Assembly: GCF_014698045.1 (NCBI RefSeq)
Contig: NZ_JACJSE010000022.1
Span: 1-64,000, forward strand
Length of the DNA stretch: 64,000 nt
Direction of reading: 5' to 3'
Source of the DNA: Aulosira sp. FACHB-615
GTDB taxonomy: Bacteria > Cyanobacteriota > Cyanobacteriia > Cyanobacteriales > Nostocaceae
Below the pieces are notes generated by a model. The model was not told the DNA's origin. It did no database searches and saw only the letters and a list, made by a program, of their open reading frames with translations. Position 1 is the first letter of the stretch; each line of letters opens with the position of its first letter. Of this stretch, positions 8,925 through 16,660 are shown in pieces. A program made the translations under genes and the position numbers.

Positions 8925-10562
8925 TTAGTAATCGAAGTCGCCGCCGCCCATACCAGCGCCAGCAGCAGGAGCAGCATCTTTGGGTTCTGGTTTGTCAACA
9001 ACGATACATTCGGTTGTCAACACCATACCCGCGATAGAAGCAGCGTTTTGCAGTGCAGAACGAGTTACTTTAGCGGGGTCAACGATACCAGCTGCCAACA
9101 TATCAACAAATTCGTTGGTAGCAGCGTTGAAACCAACATTAAACTCTTGTTCTTTAACACGTTCAGCAATGACAGCGCCATTTTGACCTGCGTTTTCAGC
9201 AATTCTCTTCAGAGGTGCTGGTAATGCGCGAGAGACAATCAAAGCGCCAGTCAACTCTTCATCTTTGAGATTAGCTTTAGCCCACTCTTCGAGTTGAGGA
9301 GCGAGGTGAGCCAGAGTTGTACCACCACCAGGAACGATACCTTCTTCTACCGCAGCTTTGGTAGCGTTGATAGCGTCTTCGAGGCGGAGTTTCTTGTCTT
9401 TCATTTCGGTTTCGGTGGCTGCACCAACTTTGACTACAGCTACACCGCCAGCCAATTTAGCCAGACGTTCTTGTAATTTTTCTTTGTCGTAGGAAGATTC
9501 GGTTTCTTCCATTTGACGGCGAATTTGTTCGATGCGAGCTTTAACGCCAGCTTCGTTACCTTCAGCAACAATTGTGGTGTTGTCTTTGGTGATGGTGATG
9601 CGGCGAGCTTTGCCTAAACCATCAAGCTTGGTGTTTTCTAGCTTCAGACCTGCATCTTCGGTGATGAGTTGACCACCGGTGAGGATAGCGATGTCTTCTA
9701 GCATAGCTTTGCGGCGATCGCCAAATCCAGGTGCTTTTACAGCAGCTACGTTCAGCACACCACGCAGGCGGTTAACAACTAAGGTTGCTAAAGCTTCTTT
9801 TTCAATATCTTCAGCAATAATTACCAAGGGCTTGCCTTGACGTGCAACTTGCTCAAGAACAGGTACTAAATCTTGTACTAAAGCGATTTTCTTATCGGTC
9901 AGCAGTAAGTAAGGATCATCAAATACTGCTTCCATCCGCTCAGGATCAGTTGCGAAGTAAGGAGAGATATAGCCTTTGTCAAAGCGCATCCCTTCGGTGA
10001 TTTCCAATTCGGTGGTCATGGATTTTCCTTCTTCCAAGGAAATTACACCTTCTTTACCCACCTTATCCATTGCTTGGGCAATCATCTGACCGACTTCATC
10101 GTCGTTACCGGCAGAGATAGAACCAACTTGAGCAATAGCTTTGGAATCTTCTACAGGACGAGCGTGTTCGGCAATTTTTTCTACCAAGAAGGTGGTAGCT
10201 TTATCAATACCGCGCTTCAACAGGATGGCGTTAGCGCCAGCTGCTACGTTCCGCAAGCCTTCTTTCACGATCGCATGAGCCAATACGGTTGCGGTTGTGG
10301 TACCATCACCCGCAGCGTCGTTGGTTTTAGAAGCCGCTTGACGAATCAAAGAAACGCCAGTGTTTTCAATATGATCTTCTAATTCGATTTCTTTTGCGAT
10401 GGTCACACCGTCGTTGACGATTTGTGGTGCGCCAAATTTCTTCTCTAGAACTACGTTACGACCTTTGGGGCCGAGGGTCACAGCTACAGCCTCAGCTAAG
10501 ATGTCAATGCCTCGTTCTAGGGCGCGACGTGCGTTTTCGTTGTAAATAATGCGCTTTGCCAT
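8925..10562 (-). CDS. groL: Chaperonin GroEL (groES-linked copy)
   Basis: 545-residue 60 kDa chaperonin that folds proteins in an ATP-driven double ring with GroES. The nucleotide-binding motif VTLGPKGRNVVLEKKFGAP and GAGDGTTTATVLA-like block (AAGDGTTTATVLAHAIV) are intact, and the tail ends GGDFDY rather than the longer GGM repeats. Cyanobacteria usually carry two groEL genes. This is the copy in a groESL operon, 97 bases after groES, across a repeat-filled spacer. It starts at ATG 10562 with AGGAAG upstream. CIRCE control upstream of groES should cover it. Confidence 0.96.
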   Translation of the reverse strand: MAKRIIYNENARRALERGIDILAEAVAVTLGPKGRNVVLEKKFGAPQIVNDGVTIAKEIELEDHIENTGVSLIRQAASKTNDAAGDGTTTATVLAHAIVKEGLRNVAAGANAILLKRGIDKATTFLVEKIAEHARPVEDSKAIAQVGSISAGNDDEVGQMIAQAMDKVGKEGVISLEEGKSMTTELEITEGMRFDKGYISPYFATDPERMEAVFDDPYLLLTDKKIALVQDLVPVLEQVARQGKPLVIIAEDIEKEALATLVVNRLRGVLNVAAVKAPGFGDRRKAMLEDIAILTGGQLITEDAGLKLENTKLDGLGKARRITITKDNTTIVAEGNEAGVKARIEQIRRQMEETESSYDKEKLQERLAKLAGGVAVVKVGAATETEMKDKKLRLEDAINATKAAVEEGIVPGGGTTLAHLAPQLEEWAKANLKDEELTGALIVSRALPAPLKRIAENAGQNGAVIAERVKEQEFNVGFNAATNEFVDMLAAGIVDPAKVTRSALQNAASIAGMVLTTECIVVDKPEPKDAAPAAGAGMGGGDFDY

Positions 10563-10604
10563 AGTTGTTAATCTTCCTGTGTCAGTTATTTTTTGTCAGT
10601 GGTT

Positions 10605-10662
10605 GTTTGTCATTTGTCATTTGTCCAGGGACTTTTGACTTGTGACTTTTGACTTTTGACTA
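10605..10662. repeat. STRR-type repeat in the groES-groEL spacer
   Basis: Words TTTGTCATTTGTCATTTGTC and TTTTGACTTGTGACTTTTGAC fill most of the spacer between the two chaperonin genes. It is non-coding and lies inside the operon transcript. Confidence 0.7.
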
Positions 10663-10971
10663 GGAAACGATTGCTAGAATGTCTTTTTCAGAGAGCAGTA
10701 CATACTCTTCCGTGCCGAGTTTCACATCTGTGCCAGCATATTTGGAGTACAACACTTTGTCTCCAACTTTGACTTCTAACTCTTGACGGCTACCGTCATC
10801 GTTACGTTTGCCAGCTCCAAGAGCAACAACTTCCCCTACTTGGGGTTTTTCTTTGGCGGTGTCGGGTAAGTAAAGACCACCAGCGGTCTTTTCTTCTGAT
10901 GCGCTTACTTTGACAAAAACGCGATCGCCTAAAGGTTTAACTGTAGATACGCTTAAAGATACAGCTGCCAT
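10660..10971 (-). CDS. groS: Co-chaperonin GroES
   Basis: 103-residue 10 kDa co-chaperonin that caps the GroEL ring. VKPLGDRVFVKV opens the fold, the mobile loop is SEEKTAGGLYLPDTAKEKP, and VGDKVLYSKYAGTDVK with the C-terminal EKDILAIV are as in the family. It starts at ATG 10971 with GGAG about eight bases upstream. It is the first gene of the groES-groEL operon and lies just downstream of a perfect CIRCE element. Confidence 0.96.
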   Translation of the reverse strand: MAAVSLSVSTVKPLGDRVFVKVSASEEKTAGGLYLPDTAKEKPQVGEVVALGAGKRNDDGSRQELEVKVGDKVLYSKYAGTDVKLGTEEYVLLSEKDILAIVS

Positions 10972-10987
10972 ACAAATTTCTCCAGAG

Positions 10988-11014
10988 TTAGCACTCTCAA
11001 CTCCTGAGTGCTAA
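10988..11014 (-). promoter_or_regulatory. CIRCE operator (HrcA site) of groESL
   Basis: The sequence is TTAGCACTC at 10988-10996, a nine-base spacer, then GAGTGCTAA at 11006-11014. This is an exact match to the CIRCE inverted repeat bound by the HrcA repressor. It ends 17 bases before the groES start codon, within the likely 5' untranslated region. HrcA itself is not in the window. Confidence 0.96.
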
Positions 11015-11393
11015 TTTACCGAAGAAAAGCCTGCAATGGCAACATTTTGTGATGTACGGGTTTCCGAACTCTTGGAAGAAAGCAGGGGAGCAAGGGAGCG
11101 GAGGGGCGGAGGAGAAAACTTTCTATAAAAATTTCTCTTTGTTTCACTGCACACTACTCCCCATCTCCTCTGCACCCCTGCCCCTCTGCCCTTCTTTTCC
11201 CCACACCCTTACACCCCTAAACCCCTCCTTTCCCCACTCCCTAACCCTCAGTAATCGGAAGTTCACTTAAGTATTAGTACCTAATTAGGTTTAATTTTCT
11301 GATTTCCATCCGTAAGTTACGAATATTTTTATATGGTCAACTTTATTTGCAAAGCTTGGAAATTGTTATAGAACAGTAAACAGGGAGCTACAA
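11015..11393. other. Intergenic region upstream of groESL
   Basis: The part near 11075-11245 is C/T-rich repeat sequence with words such as CCCCTGCCCCTCTGCCC and ACACCCTTACACCCCTAAAC. The rest is AT-rich. A short open frame across the repeat (11049-11270) has biased composition and no protein-like character. The groESL promoter should lie next to the CIRCE site. Confidence 0.55.
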
Positions 11394-11814
11394 ATGAGTA
11401 ACAATACCAAGATTCAACAACTATCACATCGACCAAACCATTAAATATGTAGACCACAAGAAAACCTTAAGTAATTGTGTAAAAATTTTAGGAATTGCCA
11501 AAAATCAGCGACATATTTTTATGTGTGCTGACCACACAGTTGCTAACTCTGGTTAACAGCAAGTTATTTGGTAGTTCTGGGAAGGCTTAAATCAGCTAAT
11601 CAAGAACTCAAACTTGGTGAAAAGCGATAAAAGTTTACCCCTCTGCATCTTGACAATTCAAGACAATTGCTTGCCACTTTGTTGTTCTAGACAGATAATG
11701 GTTTTCTGCTCGGATGGTGGTGTCTGGTATCGCCAAGCAAATTTGCAAGTTACTGAGAGGATCATCCAAACATACTTGATCGGCATAATGGTGGTAGAAG
11801 ATTTGCATTTTTAA
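11394..11814 (+). pseudogene. Decayed (2Fe-2S) ferredoxin-like gene
   Basis: Broken remnant of a thioredoxin-fold (2Fe-2S) ferredoxin family protein. ATG 11394 behind CAGGGAG begins MSNNTKIQQLSH, then the frame shifts. In the frame of 11401 the translation continues with NQRHIFMCADHTVANSG, a TAA, QQVIW, a TAG, FWEGLNQLI, and later NCLPLCCSRQIMVF, DGGVWYRQANLQVTERIIQ and YLIGIMVVEDLHF. These match the family pattern RHIFLCADQT ... CLRVC.SGPI ... DGVWYR ... ERIIQEHLIG. At least one frameshift and two stops are visible, and the first cluster-binding cysteine pair is lost. Assignment is from remembered family consensus. Confidence 0.65.
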
Positions 11815-12199
11815 CCCATCTTTGCCGGAAATTCCCCTACTTGCTTGTTAACATCTGATAAGGCTTCACATCCGCAGGATATAGTAAAGCAGTACGCTGA
11901 TGAAAGTGCAGGTTGTTATAAAGCTGGGGTCATCACAAGCCAATACTTACTAGTGAATGGCAGATGATTATTATTCAATCAGTGTTTTTTCACCCGTACC
12001 TTTCAAAGCGATATATAATAGCGCATTATAATTACTACTGCTCTACGTATCCTTACCGGACTTTTGCCAATGAGTTAGTGGTCTTAAATAAGGTGAGAAC
12101 CGCTTTTGAGACTTCGAGGACGCAAAGGCAAGTTAAGTGGGAAAAAAGACAACATCTCGATAAATCCACCATTATTAAGGATAACCATTCAAGACCTTG
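11815..12199. other. Intergenic region before the response regulator
   Basis: About 385 AT-rich bases. No further remnant of the upstream pseudogene beyond the first few codons is evident, and no RNA gene or operator is recognised. It probably contains the response regulator promoter and leader. Confidence 0.45.
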
Positions 12200-12877
12200 A
12201 TGGATCGAAGCGCGACAAGTGCCACTGCTATGAAAGAGCCCAGCATGAAAGATCACAAACGCCTTCTACTAATTGATGACGACCCTAACCTCATCTTGCT
12301 GGTAAAGGATTACTTGGAATTTAGAGGATATGAAGTCGTCACTGCTGAAAATGGACGCGAAGCTCTGGAAATTCTAGAGCATGATGTTCCAGATATGATC
12401 ATCTGTGACGTAATGATGCCGGAAATGGACGGTTACACTTTTGTGGAACAAGTCCGGCAAAACGAACGTACTAGTTGGATTCCTGTTTTATTCCTATCAG
12501 CCAAGGGACAAAGTGCAGACCGAGTTAAAGGTTTAAATAAAGGCGCTGACGTATATATGGTCAAGCCTTTTGAGCCAGAAGAACTCGTAGCACAAGTAGA
12601 ATCTTCGCTGAAACAAACTATCCGTTGGAAGGAACACCAAGCCAAAGGCGGGGAAAACGGTTCTCGTATTCAAGTTCCTTTTGATGTGCAGCTAACTCCA
12701 ACCGAACTGAAAGTAGTACAGTTTGTAGCCAGGGGTTTAGCGAACCGAGAAATTGCTGAAGAATTAAACGTTAGTCAGCGTACCGTTGAAAGCCATGTGT
12801 CCAATATGTTGGGCAAAACCAATCTCCATAACCGCACTGAATTAGCGCGGTGGGCGATTGAAAACCAAATGGCTTAA
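12200..12877 (+). CDS. NarL/FixJ-type response regulator
   Basis: Two-domain response regulator of about 225 residues. The receiver domain starts at KRLLLIDDDPN, carries the phospho-acceptor Asp in IICDVMMPEMDGY and the conserved Lys in MVKPFEPEEL. The LuxR-type helix-turn-helix domain contains LTPTELKVVQFVARGLANRE and RTVESHVSNMLGKTNLHNRTELARW. The layout resembles the Ycf29/Rre1 branch of cyanobacterial regulators, which includes a heat-shock regulator in other species. That closer assignment is tentative. Starts at 12200, 12230 or 12245 are all possible, with no decisive ribosome site. No cognate kinase gene is adjacent. Confidence 0.88.
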   Translation: MDRSATSATAMKEPSMKDHKRLLLIDDDPNLILLVKDYLEFRGYEVVTAENGREALEILEHDVPDMIICDVMMPEMDGYTFVEQVRQNERTSWIPVLFLSAKGQSADRVKGLNKGADVYMVKPFEPEELVAQVESSLKQTIRWKEHQAKGGENGSRIQVPFDVQLTPTELKVVQFVARGLANREIAEELNVSQRTVESHVSNMLGKTNLHNRTELARWAIENQMA

Positions 12878-13111
12878 AAGGCTTTCAGCATTCAGCCGTC
12901 AGCTTTTGACTGTTTAACCTGACTGCTGATAGCTGAAAGCTGGTATATCAGCTAGTACTCATGAAAGAGAGACTAGAGACTAAGTACTAGAGGCTGGAGA
13001 CAAAAGAGCAGTATTTTTACTCAGCATTTAGCACTTAGTACTCAGCACTTTTTCAGTTCAGCACAGCTGCTTTTCAACAGTTAAATAAAAAAGCAGCTAA
13101 ATCCTGATAAA
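12878..13111. repeat. Repeat-rich region after the response regulator
   Basis: Contains GCTTTCAGC/GCTGAAAGC inverted words, a GAGACTAGAGACTAAGTACTAGAGGC run, and heptamer-like TCAGCATTTAGCACTTAGTACTCAGCAC. A ten-base inverted repeat AGCTGCTTTT (13065-13074) with AAAAGCAGCT (13089-13098) may act as a terminator. Confidence 0.5.
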
Positions 13112-13195
13112 ATGCGCCAATCTCAGCAACAGCGCACCCCATTGAACAATCAGTCATCCCAAGAGTCAGTGACTTCAGGAATTATTACTGGTTAA
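13112..13195 (+). CDS. Possible 27-residue small ORF
   Basis: ATG 13112 to TAA 13195 encodes MRQSQQQRTPLNNQSSQESV plus TSGIITG, hydrophilic and rich in Gln and Ser. A short stem TACCC/GGGTA followed by TAATCTCTTTTTAG (about 13234-13262) lies downstream and could be a terminator, so a short transcript is possible. There is no clear ribosome site. No known peptide family is recognised, and the RGSGR-type PatS motif is absent. Treat as a candidate only. Confidence 0.2.
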   Translation: MRQSQQQRTPLNNQSSQESVTSGIITG

Positions 13196-13363
13196 TAGTT
13201 ATTGAAAGTACAGCACAAATGGTGTGATTGCATCTACCCTCCTTGGGGTAATCTCTTTTTAGATTTTGGATTGGGATCGGCTTTGCATCAGTGCTAAGAC
13301 ATAACGAAAATGCGGAAATGGTGAATCCTGCAAGCAATCCACTGCATCACTTGACCCAAAGAT

Positions 13364-13404
13364 TAAAAGCGATCGCCTGTACGATGTTAGGGCGATCGCT
13401 TTTA
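13364..13404. terminator. Strong hairpin built on HIP1 octamers
   Basis: TAAAAGCGATCGCC (13364-13377) and GGCGATCGCTTTTA (13391-13404) pair over 14 bp with a 13-base loop. Each arm contains GCGATCGC. It may be a bidirectional terminator or the end of a small RNA transcribed from about 13200. Confidence 0.55.
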
Positions 13405-13537
13405 GTTTTAATATGACTGACGCAATGAGAAAAAATCAAGGGTCTATAGGAGGGTGTGGGGGTTTAGGGGTGTATCCAAGACCCTTACACACTCACACCC
13501 AACCTTGGTACATAAGCCTAGATAAGTAGTTAAACAT

Positions 13538-13636
13538 AATTAATTACACAAAGTCATTGCGAATGGAGCGAAGCGAAATGAAGCAATCGCAAGGGCTGGG
13601 ATTGCTTCGCTTCGCTCGCAATGACTGTAATTAATT
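13538..13636. repeat. 99-bp palindromic repeat element
   Basis: Outer arms AATTAATTACA (13538-13548) and TGTAATTAATT (13626-13636) enclose inner arms GTCATTGCGA...GAAGCAATC and GATTGCTTC...TCGCAATGAC. The whole can fold into one long imperfect hairpin. This is the GCGAAGCGAA/TTCGCTTCGC type of miniature dispersed repeat. It abuts the end of the DUF3386 gene (stop at 13658). Confidence 0.75.
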
Positions 13637-13657
13637 TTGCGTGGTTACTTAGATAGC

Positions 13658-14311
13658 TTAAGCCGCAGGTTCCAACAATTGAATATTCGAGAAAATAAAT
13701 TCTTGAATATTCAGATGTCCATTGGTTTCGGTGCGAATTTCTCGACGGTTGAGAATAAAGTATTTACCTACTTTTTCATATTCATCGGTAAATTCGCTTC
13801 TACCACCCTTCTGTTCGCCAGTATTGGGGTCATGGTAAACAGAGTCATAAGTGTGGGATAAGTAGCCTTCGCCAGTGTCATGACTGCTGAAAGTGTTGAT
13901 AGTCACGACTACGCCATGAATGTGACGATGAACTAAGCTAACTTCGTTATTGCGGACTTTATATTTATCGCCAGTACCTTTACCACCAAGAATGATTTCG
14001 ACTGCATCGCTTAAGTCGGTGTCACCATAGCTAAAAGTATTTTCGCCGTGGGTTTGTTCAAAACTGCGACGGACACGGTGAATGGCAATTTCCCAAGCTT
14101 GACCGTGGATAGCTTTTTTAACGGCTTCGTCTTCTACTCCCAGAACTTCTGCTTTGAGTTCAGCATTGATGATGACTTTACCTGTAATAACTTTATCGTC
14201 ATACTTATAGGTAACATCTGCGGTATAACCGGGGAAATTATTATCCCATGTGTAACGGTTTTCATAAGCAGCCCGGAAAAGTTCCTGAGCAGAGAGTTTG
14301 GTAACTGTCAT
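13658..14311 (-). CDS. DUF3386 family protein
   Basis: 217-residue soluble protein of the DUF3386 family, largely confined to cyanobacteria and plastid-bearing lineages, function unknown. Visible blocks are FRAAYENRYTWDNNFPGY, HGQAWEIAIHRVRRSFEQTH and a C-terminal GGRSEFTDEYEKVGKYFI. No signal peptide or membrane segment. It starts at ATG 14311 with TAGGAG eight bases upstream, a good ribosome site. It is divergent from the LuxR-type regulator with about 100 bases between starts. Confidence 0.82.
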   Translation of the reverse strand: MTVTKLSAQELFRAAYENRYTWDNNFPGYTADVTYKYDDKVITGKVIINAELKAEVLGVEDEAVKKAIHGQAWEIAIHRVRRSFEQTHGENTFSYGDTDLSDAVEIILGGKGTGDKYKVRNNEVSLVHRHIHGVVVTINTFSSHDTGEGYLSHTYDSVYHDPNTGEQKGGRSEFTDEYEKVGKYFILNRREIRTETNGHLNIQEFIFSNIQLLEPAA

Positions 14312-14413
14312 GTGCTTCTCCTAGCGTATCCAGTGATAATAGCGTTTTATTCTTGCTGGTATTAGCATAGATGTAATTGTCGAGCAGAGCATAGTCCCCA
14401 ATCGGGTACACTT

Positions 14414-15079
14414 ATGGCTAATTCTCTTCATGCTGTATTTGGTGCGATCGCTAGTGTCCGTAATGAGCAAGAATTACATCTGGCTCTCAAGGATAAAATT
14501 AGCGACCATTTTGGCGTGCAGCATTGGGGTATTTATCTTTTAGATGAAACAGCACCAACCGAAATTGATATTCCCGCTATTCCCTCAGTATGTTTAGAGG
14601 GGAACCCTGTTGGACGCTATGTTGTTGAGCGTCACGCTCCCGCCCATGAGCAATTATTATTGTCTCCTGGAGACTGGAAAAATTTTTGCTCTCGTTCTGA
14701 CCACGAACACGTCATGACAGGGCCAATTGTTTGCGATGGTCAGTTAGTTGGTACTTTACACTTAGCACGCGATCGCGGCAAGCCTGCCTTTGATGGCAAC
14801 GATTTAGCTGATTTGAGTGCTGTATGCTTGCATTTGTCTGCTAAACTCGCCACTTTAAGGGCAAAACCCACAACTTCGCCTTTAGTTAGCCGCCTAACAC
14901 CACGCGAGTTAGAAATCGCGGAATTGGTAGCCCAAGGTTTAACTAACGCCGAAATTGGTGAAAAACTCTGGATTACGCAAAACTCAGTTAAGCAAGCTCT
15001 AAAGCGGATGTTTCGCAAGCTAGAAGTATCAGCACGGGCGGAAATGGTGGCGAAATTACAGGATGTTTTGGTTTCCTAG
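14414..15079 (+). CDS. LuxR-type regulator with GAF-like N-terminus
   Basis: 221-residue transcription factor. Residues 1-145 resemble a GAF-type sensory domain (DHFGVQHWGIYLLDE near residue 33 and a final VGTLHLARDRG... block). The C-terminal 65 residues are a LuxR-type helix-turn-helix: LTPRELEIAELVAQGLTNAE, then LWITQNSVKQALKRMFRKLE. There is no receiver domain, so activity is likely controlled by ligand or protein binding to the GAF-like part. Its divergent position next to DUF3386 makes that gene a possible target, which is inference only. Confidence 0.85.
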   Translation: MANSLHAVFGAIASVRNEQELHLALKDKISDHFGVQHWGIYLLDETAPTEIDIPAIPSVCLEGNPVGRYVVERHAPAHEQLLLSPGDWKNFCSRSDHEHVMTGPIVCDGQLVGTLHLARDRGKPAFDGNDLADLSAVCLHLSAKLATLRAKPTTSPLVSRLTPRELEIAELVAQGLTNAEIGEKLWITQNSVKQALKRMFRKLEVSARAEMVAKLQDVLVS

Positions 15080-15298
15080 AGTAATAACAAAATTAATACA
15101 GCGTTTTTCATTCCAATGAGATACATTCATCTAGTCTCTAATGCCTAGCCTCTAGGGCGTGTTTTCAAACTATTAATTTTGCCTCCTAATACCATTTTGG
15201 ATTTTAGATTTTAGATTTTGCATTGAGACAGGCTTTACTGGTAAGCTTTTGGGCAATTCATTTGTCGCAATCATTCTTCAATTTGGTATAACTTTTTA
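15080..15298. other. Intergenic spacer with TTGGATTTTAGATTTT-type repeat
   Basis: A short AT-rich run of TTTTGGATTTTAGATTTTAG near 15193-15215 is the dispersed repeat also seen at 26260-26300. No gene or RNA is seen. Confidence 0.5.
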
Positions 15299-15420
15299 GA
15301 TCCCCCTAAATCCACGCCACTTGCTACAACGGAGGGAACCTCCGCAACGCAGTGGCTCCCCTTAAAAAGGGGGACTTTAAGAGTTTCTTAGCCCCCCTTT
15401 TTAGGGGGGTTGGGGGGATC
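15299..15420. repeat. MITE-like GATCCCCC element with nested hairpin
   Basis: Ends GATCCCCC (15299-15306) and GGGGGGATC (15412-15420) bound an element with internal C-rich and G-rich palindromic arms (CCCCTTAAAAAGGGGGAC and CCCCCCTTTTTAGGGGGG). A second element, ACGCCACTTGC...CGCAGTGGCTC (15314-15358), sits inside the left arm. Related GATCCCCC-type elements occur at 34563-34634 and within 45295-45607. Confidence 0.75.
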
Positions 15421-15421
15421 A

Positions 15422-15883
15422 CAGAGTTTGAAAACAGTCCCTATCCCCTATCAACTTGTACTACACTCAACCGAAAAATGCTGTGTGACTCGCCCGCCAA
15501 TTCTTCAATCTTGTATAGATGATACATTTAGCAAATATTTTGAATTACCTTACGCGCCAGCCGATATTCTTGCAGAATTTGATCTTAAATACGAACGCAA
15601 GCGGCTAGACTTACCAAGATATGAAGAGAAACTCAATTGTTTAGAATTTTTGAGTCGTTATTTGCAACGTAATTTAACCTACGTCAACCCAATTAGTGAA
15701 ACAGCAAGACGAGAAGTATTAATTGCACCCACACTATTAGAAATTTGTGCCGAAACTCATGCTCAATTAAATATTGAATATCCTGTTAATGTAAATGAAA
15801 AATTAAAAGGAAGCTTTGATTACTACATCAACGGTGATGTGGGAATGTTAGTTCGCGTAGCGTCTCTTTCACGAGAAAAGTAG
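15422..15883 (+). pseudogene. Truncated conserved hypothetical gene
   Basis: An open frame without a credible start begins inside the preceding repeat. It encodes a protein-like segment (FELPYAPADILAEFDLKYER, then RREVLIAPTLLEICAETHAQ, then NIEYPVNVNEKLKGSFDYYI). It then ends abruptly in repeat DNA (GTTCGCGTAGCGTCTCTTTC) that supplies the last dozen residues and the stop. I recall a cyanobacterial family with these blocks that continues well beyond the FDYYI block, so the C-terminus is probably lost. Function unknown. Confidence 0.55.
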
Positions 15884-15922
15884 GCGCAAAGACGCAAAGA
15901 TTTCTTAGTACAAGATTATAAG

Positions 15923-16351
15923 CTAGTCAAAAGAATAACCTGCGAAGAAGATTTCAAATGGTTCGTCTTCATCGTAAATGATTATGTATCTCCCTTCACC
16001 TCGTCCAATACTATCCCAAAACTCTTCACAAGCATCTGGCTGTTCTTCTTCTACAAGAATTGATTGCACCATTTGAAGCGTTGGTTTATCAGTGCCAAAC
16101 CATCTGATTAAATCATCGGTAGAGACTGGACAAACAGCAAATGTTTCAGGATGATCTGTAACCGCAAACATATCTAAAATAGAAGCTGTTCCATCAGGTT
16201 CTACATTAGCAACGGCTTCATCTATACTCTTTGGATTAAATTCACTACCATAGTAGTTTCCAGCTTTAAATTCTTGCTGACGCAAATTTTGTAATGTAAA
16301 ATTTACATTTTCTTCGTAAGGCACAAAATAGTGCCAAGGTTCTGCGCCCAT
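15923..16351 (-). CDS. Conserved hypothetical protein
   Basis: 142-residue acidic soluble protein. It opens MGAEPWHYFVPYEENVNFTL, contains LRQQEFKAGNYY and a DGTASILD block, and ends IFFAGYSFD. Similar short proteins with HYFVPYEE and CFAGYSYD blocks occur in many bacteria without known function. ATG 16351 is chosen because TAGGAG precedes it by 11 bases, although the frame is open to a TTG at 16384. No operon partner. The preceding truncated gene and nearby repeats suggest an accessory region. Confidence 0.7.
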   Translation of the reverse strand: MGAEPWHYFVPYEENVNFTLQNLRQQEFKAGNYYGSEFNPKSIDEAVANVEPDGTASILDMFAVTDHPETFAVCPVSTDDLIRWFGTDKPTLQMVQSILVEEEQPDACEEFWDSIGRGEGRYIIIYDEDEPFEIFFAGYSFD

Positions 16352-16611
16352 TTTATATTTAACTCCTAATCTAGTATCTATCAAAAATTATTATTGATAG
16401 TTATATCCTAGATTTTGGATGAGGCAATATATTTAAGATTAAACTTTTTGTAAAAGTTATTATTTGCGAGCTTTTCTTTGCGCTTTTGCGCCTACCCTGC
16501 GGGAAGCCGCTATCGCGTCTATGCGCGAGACAAAAAAATATTTATGCAAGAGGTCTATTAATGATGCGATATCTGGTGACAAGCCGCTTTGCATCTACGC
16601 ACACAACAAAC
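16352..16611. other. Intergenic region with dispersed repeat
   Basis: CTACCCTGCGGGAAGCCGC followed by ATCGCGTCT (about 16493-16522) is a dispersed repeat related to the GCGTAGCGTCTC words that end the truncated gene at 15883. Otherwise AT-rich, with no gene seen. Confidence 0.5.
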
Positions 16612-16649
16612 ATAAAAACCACAGGTAAAATTAACCGTAACCTGTGGTT
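16612..16649 (-). terminator. Rho-independent terminator of dcd
   Basis: AACCACAGGT (16617-16626) pairs with ACCTGTGGTT (16640-16649), about 12 bases past the dcd stop. Reading the minus strand, the stem is followed by a run of T. Confidence 0.75.
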
Positions 16650-16660
16650 GTGAATTTAAA

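Noticed and set aside
11049..11270. Open frame upstream of groESL
   Set aside because: Composition is made by C/T-rich repeats (runs of Pro, Leu, Ser), no ribosome site and no protein-like character.
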